Of a DNA stretch of 64,000 nucleotides, positions 58,424-64,000 are shown piece by piece. This DNA comes from Clostridia bacterium. Its GTDB lineage: Bacteria > Bacillota > Clostridia > Monoglobales > Monoglobaceae. How positions within the stretch are numbered: the stretch's first letter is position 1; each line of letters starts with the position of its first letter. The position numbers were made by a program, and so were the translations under genes. The stretch is taken from NCBI GenBank assembly GCA_017397725.1, contig JAFQIA010000017.1, positions 26,009 to 90,008 on the forward strand. The letters run 5' to 3'. The notes below the pieces were generated by a model, which saw nothing but the letters and a program-made list of their open reading frames with translations, was not told where the DNA came from and did not search any database.

Positions 58424-61051
58424 ATGGCAAAGAAATTTGTTTACCTTTTCAAAGAAGGTGACGCATCCATGAGAGAGCTTCTCGGCGGTAAAGGTGCAAA
58501 CCTGGCCGAGATGACCAAGATCGGCCTCCCTGTTCCTCAGGGTTTCACCGTATCTACCGAGGCTTGTACTCAGTACTATGAGGACGGCCGCAAGATCAGC
58601 GATGAAATTCAGGCTGAAATCATGGAAAACATTAGCAAGATGGAAGAAATCTGCGGCAAGAAGTTCGGCGATAAGGAAAATCCCCTTCTCGTTTCCGTTC
58701 GTTCCGGTGCAAGAGCTTCCATGCCCGGTATGATGGACACCATCCTGAATCTGGGTCTGAACGAGGACGTTGTTGAGGCTATGTCCGCAAAATCCGGCAA
58801 CCCCCGTTGGGCTTGGGACTGCTACAGAAGATTCATCCAGATGTATTCCGACGTTGTTATGGAAGTTGGTAAGAAGTACTTCGAGCAGTTGATTGACGAG
58901 ATGAAAGAGGCCAAGGGCGTAACTCAGGATATCGAGCTGACTGCTGATGACCTGAAAGTTCTGGCTGGCCAGTTTAAGGCTGAATACAAGAACAAGATTG
59001 GCGTTGACTTCCCCACCGACCCGAAAGAACAGTTGATGGGCGCAGTGGAGGCTGTATTCCGTTCTTGGGACAACCCCCGTGCAAACGTATACCGTCGTGA
59101 CAATGATATCCCCTATTCTTGGGGTACTGCCGTAAACGTTCAGATGATGGCGTTTGGTAACATGGGTGACGACTGCGGTACCGGTGTTGCATTTACCCGT
59201 GACCCTGCTACCGGCGAACCCGGCTTGATGGGTGAGTTCCTGGTTAACGCACAGGGTGAAGACGTGGTTGCAGGTGTTCGTACTCCTATGCCCATCGCGC
59301 AGATGGCAGACAAGTTCCCCGAAGCATTCGAGGAATTCAATAAGGTTTGCGCTATCCTGGAAGACCACTACAGAGATATGCAGGATATGGAGTTCACCAT
59401 TGAGAACAGAAAGCTGTATATGCTGCAGACCAGAAATGGTAAGAGAACTGCAAAGGCTGCTCTGAAGATCGCTTGTGACCTGGTTGATGAGGGCATGATC
59501 GATAAGAAGAAGGCTGTTGCTATGATCGACCCCAGAAACCTGGATACCCTGCTCCATCCGCAGTTCGATGCAAAAGCATTGAAGGCTGCAACTCCTATGG
59601 GCAGAGGTCTGGGTGCATCTCCCGGTGCTGCTTGCGGTAAAATCGTGTTCACCGCGGAAGATGCAGAGGCTTGGAACGCAAGAGGCGAGAAGGTAATTCT
59701 GGTTCGTCTGGAAACCTCTCCTGAGGATATCACCGGTATGAAGGCATCTCAGGGTATCCTGACCGTTCGTGGTGGTATGACCTCTCACGCAGCCGTTGTT
59801 GCTCGTGGTATGGGTACCTGCTGCGTATCCGGTTGTGGCGACATCAATATGGATGAAGAGAACAAGAAGTTCACTCTGGCAGGCAAGACCTTTGTTGAAG
59901 GCGACTGCATCTCCATCGATGGTTCCACCGGTAACATTTACGACGGTATCATTCCTACCGTTGACGCTGAAATCGCAGGCGAGTTCGGCAGAATTATGGA
60001 ATGGGCTGACGAGTTCAGAACTCTGAAGGTTCGTACCAACGCTGACACTCCTGCTGATGCAAAGAAGGCTCGTGAACTGGGCGCTGAGGGTATTGGTCTT
60101 TGCCGTACCGAGCATATGTTCTTTGAGGCTGACAGAATCGCAGCATTCCGTGAAATGATCTGCTCCGATACTGTGGAAGAAAGAGAAGCAGCTCTTGAGA
60201 AGATTCTGCCCTATCAGCAGAGCGACTTTGAAAAGCTGTATGAAGCACTGGAAGGCAATCCTGTAACCATCCGTTTCTTGGATCCGCCTCTCCATGAATT
60301 CGTTCCCACTGAGGAAGCTGACATCGCAGCGCTGGCAAAGGCTCAGGGTAAGTCCGTTGAGGATATCAAGGCGATCATCACTTCTCTCCACGAGTTCAAC
60401 CCCATGATGGGTCACCGTGGCTGCCGTCTGGCTGTAACCTATCCGGAAATCGCTAAGATGCAGACCAAGGCTGTTATTCGTGCTGCTATCAACATCAAGA
60501 AGGCTCACGCTGACTGGAACATCGTTCCTGAAATTATGATTCCGCTGGTTTGCGAAATCAAAGAGCTGAAGGTTGTTAAGAATGTCGTTGTTGAGACCGC
60601 TGATGCAGAAATCGCAGCAGCAGGTATCGACCTGAAATACGAAGTAGGTACCATGATCGAGATTCCTCGTGCAGCACTGACCGCTGACGAAATCGCAAAA
60701 GAAGCTGACTTCTTCTGCTTCGGTACCAACGACCTGACTCAGATGACCTATGGTTTCTCCCGTGACGATGCTGGTAAGTTCCTGGATGCATACTATGATG
60801 CAAAAATCTTTGAGAACGATCCGTTCGCAAAGCTTGACCAGACCGGCGTTGGTAAGCTGATGGAAACCGCAATCAAACTGGGTAAGCCGGTAAATCCGAA
60901 TCTGCACGTAGGTATCTGCGGCGAGCACGGCGGCGACCCTGTATCTGTTGAGTTCTGTCACCAGATTGGTCTGAACTACGTTTCCTGTTCCCCCTTCCGT
61001 GTTCCGATCGCAAGATTGGCAGCGGCTCAGGCAGCAATCAAGGAAAACTAA
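58424..61051 (+). CDS. ppdK: Pyruvate, phosphate dikinase
   Basis: 875 residues, the usual length. It interconverts PEP + AMP + PPi and pyruvate + ATP + Pi, and in many anaerobes works in glycolysis or gluconeogenesis. N-terminal nucleotide-binding domain (GGKGANLAEMTKIGLPVPQG), the phosphohistidine loop GGMTSHAAVVARGMGTCCVS (catalytic His), and the C-terminal PEP-binding barrel with GTNDLTQMTYGFSRDD and CGEHGGDP. Codon use (GGT, CGT, GTT, GCT, CTG) is strongly biased, as in highly expressed genes, and differs from its neighbours. TTAGGAGGT precedes the ATG. Confidence 0.98.
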   Translation: MAKKFVYLFKEGDASMRELLGGKGANLAEMTKIGLPVPQGFTVSTEACTQYYEDGRKISDEIQAEIMENISKMEEICGKKFGDKENPLLVSVRSGARASMPGMMDTILNLGLNEDVVEAMSAKSGNPRWAWDCYRRFIQMYSDVVMEVGKKYFEQLIDEMKEAKGVTQDIELTADDLKVLAGQFKAEYKNKIGVDFPTDPKEQLMGAVEAVFRSWDNPRANVYRRDNDIPYSWGTAVNVQMMAFGNMGDDCGTGVAFTRDPATGEPGLMGEFLVNAQGEDVVAGVRTPMPIAQMADKFPEAFEEFNKVCAILEDHYRDMQDMEFTIENRKLYMLQTRNGKRTAKAALKIACDLVDEGMIDKKKAVAMIDPRNLDTLLHPQFDAKALKAATPMGRGLGASPGAACGKIVFTAEDAEAWNARGEKVILVRLETSPEDITGMKASQGILTVRGGMTSHAAVVARGMGTCCVSGCGDINMDEENKKFTLAGKTFVEGDCISIDGSTGNIYDGIIPTVDAEIAGEFGRIMEWADEFRTLKVRTNADTPADAKKARELGAEGIGLCRTEHMFFEADRIAAFREMICSDTVEEREAALEKILPYQQSDFEKLYEALEGNPVTIRFLDPPLHEFVPTEEADIAALAKAQGKSVEDIKAIITSLHEFNPMMGHRGCRLAVTYPEIAKMQTKAVIRAAINIKKAHADWNIVPEIMIPLVCEIKELKVVKNVVVETADAEIAAAGIDLKYEVGTMIEIPRAALTADEIAKEADFFCFGTNDLTQMTYGFSRDDAGKFLDAYYDAKIFENDPFAKLDQTGVGKLMETAIKLGKPVNPNLHVGICGEHGGDPVSVEFCHQIGLNYVSCSPFRVPIARLAAAQAAIKEN

Positions 61052-61071
61052 AAAGAATTTCATCATGTTGA

Positions 61072-61118
61072 GGGACACACCCGATTATTAAAATAAGGGC
61101 AAACCCGAATATAAAATC
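61072..61118. repeat. Two imperfect 22-24 bp repeats after ppdK
   Basis: GGGACACACCCGATTATTAAAATA (61072-61095 given in part by position) and GGGCAAACCCGAATATAAAATC (61097-61118) share the cores ACCCGA and AAAAT with the same order and about 25-bp spacing. They are preceded by TGTTGA at 61066. Tandem sites of this size behind a TGT terminus resemble ends of Tn7-like elements, but this is an inference. Confidence 0.5.
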
Positions 61119-61155
61119 GACCTTGTAGAGTTTACGCTCTATGAGGTCTTTTTTT
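61119..61155 (+). terminator. Intrinsic terminator after ppdK
   Basis: GACCT..TAGAG / CTCTA..AGGTC stem with two internal wobble positions, a TTTACG loop and a run of seven T residues. Confidence 0.82.
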
Positions 61156-61282
61156 ATTCAACTTTTCATAGTAACAATCTTGCATAAACAGGCATAGATA
61201 GTGCATTTGGATATATTTTAAGACAAACAAATAGGGATGATAAAACGAGTGTTTTATTACCCCCCTTTGAAAAAGTGAAATT

Positions 61283-61323
61283 ATAAATCACTTTGCCCCT
61301 AAAATGATAAATGACGTTGCCCC
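61283..61323. repeat. Direct repeat ATAAATnACnTTGCCCC
   Basis: Two 17-bp copies (61283-61299 and 61307-61323), two mismatches, 24-bp period, with a TTACCCCCC relative near 61257. An ATAAAAC/GTTTTAT hairpin (about 61239-61256) lies just upstream. Such CCCC-ended tandem sites are typical of terminal repeats of IS21-like elements; no transposase gene remains. Confidence 0.55.
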
Positions 61324-61419
61324 ATAACATAGTGATGTTTTAAAATCACGTTTTTGGGAAAATACTTTTATGCCACACAAACGCAGTAATATCAAGGCTT
61401 TCAAGCGTTTTTGAAAATC

Positions 61420-61481
61420 CCCAAATATGTCCCAAATCCGTCCCAATTTCGTTTTTGGGAGATTTTTGGGAACTTTTTGGG
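61420..61481. promoter_or_regulatory. Symmetric 3+3 array of CCCAA / TTGGG sites
   Basis: CCCAA at 61420, 61431 and 61442 and TTGGG at 61455, 61466 and 61477, all with an exact 11-bp period and a common dyad centre at 61450.5. Flanking bases are also conserved (GTCCCAAAT, TTTTTGGGA). The spacing of about one helix turn puts all six sites on one DNA face. It ends 32 bp before the 54-codon ORF and may be an operator or a recombinase accessory site. Confidence 0.7.
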
Positions 61482-61512
61482 AAAGTCTTGATACAAAGAA
61501 AGGAAGGTTTCT

Positions 61513-61677
61513 ATGAGAAAAAAGAACTTTAAAGGAAGATGTGAGAAAAGGACTTTAGAAAAATGTAAAGGTGTTTGCAAAACTTATGATAAGATACAGT
61601 CTGCTTATGCCGACATACTACAAAATGATGATGACATTATAGAAATTAGGTGCAATGTAGAAAGGAAATCATTATGA
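61513..61677 (+). CDS. 54-residue protein coupled to the recombinase, possibly truncated TnsA-like
   Basis: Starts MRKKNFKGRCEKRTLEKCKG after AAAGGAAGG and ends ...IIEIRCNVERKSL. The block FKGRCEKR, then CKTYDKIQSAYADILQNDDD and IIEIRCNV, resembles the N-terminus of Clostridial TnsA-like transposase/endonuclease subunits as I remember them; if so the rest has been lost. The stop overlaps the recombinase start by ATGA, implying coupling. Alternatively it is a complete small DNA-binding protein with four cysteines. Not verified by search. Confidence 0.6.
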   Translation: MRKKNFKGRCEKRTLEKCKGVCKTYDKIQSAYADILQNDDDIIEIRCNVERKSL

Positions 61678-62288
61678 ATAATAAAACCTTTTATTACGCA
61701 CGAGTGTCTTCGCAAAGCCAACATCTCGACAGGCAGATAGAAGCCTTCAAAAAGCTTGGTGCTGATGAGAGAGAAATCATTTGTGATAAAGAGAGTGGAA
61801 AGGATTTAGAAAGAGTTGGATATCAGGCTCTAAAGAACACTATGCTTAGAAGCGGAGATACCCTATATATTCAATCAATAGATAGGCTAAGCAGGCGAAA
61901 ATCCGATATTCAAAGAGAATTGCAATGGTTCAAAGAACATAAAATCAGGCTTAAAATCCTTGATTTGCCAACTACATTGGTAGACTTTGACGGTCAGGAA
62001 TGGATACTTGAAATGGTAAATAATATTCTCATAGAGGTCATCTCAAGCGTTGCCCAACAAGAAAGAGAGTCAATCAGAGAACGTCAAGCATCCGGAATTT
62101 TAGCTGCGAAAAAACAAGGAAAGCATCTCGGCAGACCTAAGCTTCAGAAACCTGAAAATTGGGATATTGTCATCGCAGATTATAAAGCTAAAACTATATC
62201 AGCAAAATCTGCAATGGAGCTTCTTGGACTTAAACCAACTTCATTTTACAGGTTTTTAAACAAAGAAAAAGAAAGAAACCAGACATAA
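61674..62288 (+). CDS. Serine recombinase (resolvase/invertase family)
   Basis: 204 residues. The N-terminal catalytic domain has YYARVSSQSQHLDRQIEAF (nucleophile Ser at about 12) and IQSIDRLSRRKSDIQRELQ, followed by the E-helix region SSVAQQERESIRERQASGIL and a C-terminal helix-turn-helix (ISAKSAMELLGLKPTSFYRF). Small resolvase/invertase size, so it should act on short inverted or direct sites rather than as a large integrase. AT-richer than ppdK. It is the only intact mobile-element gene in the 61.05-62.4 kb debris region. Confidence 0.92.
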   Translation: MNNKTFYYARVSSQSQHLDRQIEAFKKLGADEREIICDKESGKDLERVGYQALKNTMLRSGDTLYIQSIDRLSRRKSDIQRELQWFKEHKIRLKILDLPTTLVDFDGQEWILEMVNNILIEVISSVAQQERESIRERQASGILAAKKQGKHLGRPKLQKPENWDIVIADYKAKTISAKSAMELLGLKPTSFYRFLNKEKERNQT

Positions 62289-62327
62289 ACATCTGATTTC
62301 TAATCTATTAAATTAATTAAAAGTTGA

Positions 62328-62358
62328 GGCGTTCGGAACCTTTGGTTCCGACTGCGCC
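62328..62358 (-). terminator. Terminator-like hairpin downstream of the ABC permease genes
   Basis: Minus-strand GGCG...CGGAACC-AAA-GGTTCCG...CGCC followed by TCAACTTTTAATT. It can end transcription of the sugar ABC operon. A smaller CCGTT/AACGG hairpin (62410-62424) lies between it and the permease stop. Confidence 0.6.
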
Positions 62359-62459
62359 GAAGTAAGTCTCTTCCCTTAATAGAGCGGGTTGCATACGAAA
62401 CCAATCCTTCCGTTATCACAACGGTATCTCATTAAATCGTATTCCATATTTATATCTTG

Positions 62460-63371
62460 TTAACCTTTTACGCCTCCCACATTGATGCCACCGAGAATCT
62501 GTCTTTGGAAAAATGCAAAGATGATGAAAGGCGGAATGGATGCAAACACCAACGCCATAAAGTAGGTGTTCATCTCAATGGAATTGTCGCCTTGCAGGCG
62601 GTAAACTTTAAGAGGTACCACCGCATTTTTGTCCAGTACCAACAGCGGGGTGAAGAAGTCGGACCAAGCCGCACTCAACACGTTGATGGACTGGAAGATA
62701 ATCACCGGCAATGCCAAGGGGAGCATAATCTTGAAAAATACCCCATAGTTGCTGCAGCCGTCTAATTTTGCCGCCTCCACATAGGAGTTGGAAAGTCCAT
62801 CAAAGGCGTTCTTAAACAAGAGTACCGCAAAGGTATCCGCACCTGCATTCAGCCACATAGGCCAGAAGGTGTCAAGTAAGCTCACGCCAAGTCCGTTATC
62901 CGATGCAAAGGGGAAGTGTAACCAAGAAATATAGTTGGGCACCATTCTCACCTGACCGGGCATCATCATGGTCCATACTACCAAGGTGAAAATCAGTTTG
63001 GTTCCTGTGGGCTTCAGCTTAGAAATCACATATCCGCCAAAGCCGCAAACTACAACATGAACCGCAAGACTGCCCATGGACATTACGATGGTGTTAATAA
63101 AGGAGCTACCCAACTGTAATGCGTTCCAGGATTCACTCAATCGGCTTGACATTTTGCCAAGGCTCATATCCTGTGGGAAAAAACTGAATGCTGCATAAAT
63201 CTCCTGGGTATCCTTAAAGGATGTCAGAATGGTCCATATTGCAGGAATGACCGCAATCAATGCTACTACCACCAACAAAGAGAAGAAAATCCAATACAAA
63301 GTCTTTCCGTAGGTGGTTTTCAAATCAGAGTGGCTCAATACGCCCGCTTGCTTGTCTTTGAAGTTTTTCAT
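62460..63371 (-). CDS. Carbohydrate ABC transporter permease (MalG-type)
   Basis: 303-residue inner-membrane permease with six transmembrane helices, starting after a short cytoplasmic tail (WIFFSLLVVVALIAVIPAIW). The EAA loop that contacts the ATPase is EAAKLDGCSNYGVFFKIMLP. It resembles the second permease of CUT1 sugar importers (MalG/AraQ). Probable substrate: an oligosaccharide or glycoside, not identifiable here. The partner permease starts 16 bp upstream in the operon; ATPase and binding protein are not in the window. Confidence 0.92.
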   Translation of the reverse strand: MKNFKDKQAGVLSHSDLKTTYGKTLYWIFFSLLVVVALIAVIPAIWTILTSFKDTQEIYAAFSFFPQDMSLGKMSSRLSESWNALQLGSSFINTIVMSMGSLAVHVVVCGFGGYVISKLKPTGTKLIFTLVVWTMMMPGQVRMVPNYISWLHFPFASDNGLGVSLLDTFWPMWLNAGADTFAVLLFKNAFDGLSNSYVEAAKLDGCSNYGVFFKIMLPLALPVIIFQSINVLSAAWSDFFTPLLVLDKNAVVPLKVYRLQGDNSIEMNTYFMALVFASIPPFIIFAFFQRQILGGINVGGVKG

Positions 63372-63387
63372 ACCTTGAGCCCTCCTT

Positions 63388-64000
63388 TTAATATCTGTCC
63401 TCTACTTTTCTGTTCAGCCAGAAGTAGAAGATGGTAAATACAATCAATATCATAAAGATAATGACACCAAGCGCCATTGCCTGACCGGTTCCCTTTCCTC
63501 CGCTATTAAAGCCGTACTGATACAGCTGATACGAAAGAGAGGTCGATGCCCCATTGGGTCCGCCGCCGGTCATGGCAAGGGGTTGTTCCATAACCTGGAA
63601 CACGCTGATAATCTGTCTTACCAGATTCAAAAGTAACAGACCTTCAATGGCAGGTCTGGTTACATGCCACAATCTTCTGAAAGGTCCGGCACCATCAATC
63701 ATTGCCGCCTCATAAAGTTCTACCGATACGCCCTGCAGGGATGCGTAGTAAAGTAACATCGTGCCTGCAAAGCCTTTCCATGTCATATAGATAACGATAC
63801 CTAAGATACTAAAGTCCGGGTCGTTCAGCCATTGATAAGGTTCTACACCAAATTTAGAAAGAACCATATTCAAAAGTCCGGTCTGGTCCGGATAGTACAT
63901 AAAGTACCACATCAGCATTGCTGCAATTCCGGGAATGACTGCCGGTATGTAGATAAGCACGCGGAATCCGCTCTTAAAATGCACGATTTCGTTAATCATA
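63388..64000 (-). CDS. Carbohydrate ABC transporter permease (MalF-type), partial
   Basis: The last ~204 codons of a gene whose start lies beyond the right edge. Transmembrane helices and the EAA motif (YEAAMIDGAGPFRRLWHVTRP) identify a CUT1 first permease. LAMTGGGPNGASTSLSYQLY is the typical periplasmic-loop block and the C-terminus ends FYFWLNRKVEDRY. Together with the following permease it forms the membrane pore of a sugar importer. Confidence 0.92.
   Translation of the reverse strand, partial: MINEIVHFKSGFRVLIYIPAVIPGIAAMLMWYFMYYPDQTGLLNMVLSKFGVEPYQWLNDPDFSILGIVIYMTWKGFAGTMLLYYASLQGVSVELYEAAMIDGAGPFRRLWHVTRPAIEGLLLLNLVRQIISVFQVMEQPLAMTGGGPNGASTSLSYQLYQYGFNSGGKGTGQAMALGVIIFMILIVFTIFYFWLNRKVEDRY

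Noticed and set aside
58334..61078. A 914-codon open frame antisense to ppdK
   Set aside because: It mirrors ppdK exactly, has no recognisable domain and no ribosome-binding site. Strong codon bias in highly expressed genes removes stop codons on the opposite strand.
62289..62459. tRNA-like or small RNA gene after the recombinase
   Set aside because: The hairpins do not form a cloverleaf; a terminator for the minus-strand ABC operon explains the main one.

Overview
The window is about 64 kb of chromosome from a spore-forming, low-to-middle GC Firmicute, most likely a member of the Clostridia. Core genes look to be around 50% GC by eye. The evidence is a spoIIAA-spoIIAB-sigF operon, a dcw cell-wall/division cluster with a sporulation-type PBP (SpoVD-like, two PASTA domains), a MurE with the DNPR motif of meso-diaminopimelate-type peptidoglycan, an SLH-domain wall protein, B12-dependent methionine synthesis and pyruvate phosphate dikinase. 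It includes the dnaA/rpmH neighbourhood that usually marks the replication origin.

Layout. 1-1.6 kb (minus): start of mfd, then pth and a comF-like gene. 1.7-3.25 kb (plus): the sigma-F operon, convergent with ftsZ across one bidirectional terminator. 3.3-17.66 kb (minus): the dcw cluster mraZ-rsmH-ftsL-spoVD/ftsI-murE-murF-mraY-ftsW-murG-murA-ftsQ, then ftsZ from its own promoter. A sigma-A-type promoter and a 4 x 10 bp MraZ operator precede mraZ; murD, murC and ftsA are absent. 17.9-21.4 kb (minus): lgt and two M16 peptidase-like genes (YmfH/YmfF type). 21.4-25.65 kb (minus): thiamine salvage, thiD-thiE-thiM-thiW and cytX, with a TPP riboswitch plus terminator before cytX. 25.7-31.9 kb (minus): hinT, alaS, sfsA, a DUF308 membrane protein, the CCA enzyme and a small membrane protein. 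31.9-35.9 kb (plus): metF, a free-standing MetH activation domain and a MetH lacking that domain.

35.95-38.75 kb is a clearly AT-richer accessory island (plus): a DUF4417-like protein, a small protein with a hydrophobic C-terminus, a lone zinc-type M16 peptidase and a DUF4176-like protein. 38.8-43.6 kb (minus): dnaI/dnaC-type helicase loader, dnaD, mnmE and dnaA. 43.9-48.9 kb (plus): rpmH, rnpA, yidD, yidC, jag, a small Cys-rich protein and typA. 48.9-53.0 kb: an SLH-M15 wall carboxypeptidase, an M18 aminopeptidase, a lipoprotein and a frameshifted gene. 53.1-53.45 kb: a mosaic of short hairpins separated by ATGAAG/CTTCAT, then tRNA-Leu(CAA). 53.5-61.05 kb: nadE, a queuosine-precursor transporter and mtaB (minus); an HPr-like protein without the active-site His, tadA and ppdK (plus). 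61.05-62.4 kb is mobile-element debris: transposon-end-like repeats, a symmetric 3+3 operator-like array, a 54-codon ORF and a serine recombinase. 62.46-64 kb (minus): two sugar ABC permease genes, the second running off the window.

The core regions are conventional. The places most worth a second look are the AT-rich M16/DUF4417/DUF4176 island, the recombinase locus with its 11-bp-period symmetric array, the hairpin mosaic near tRNA-Leu, the structured RNAs before rnpA and thiW, and the rearranged dnaA-mnmE-dnaD-dnaI order with no visible DnaA-box cluster between dnaA and rpmH. All functional calls are homology judgements made by reading; no database search was run.
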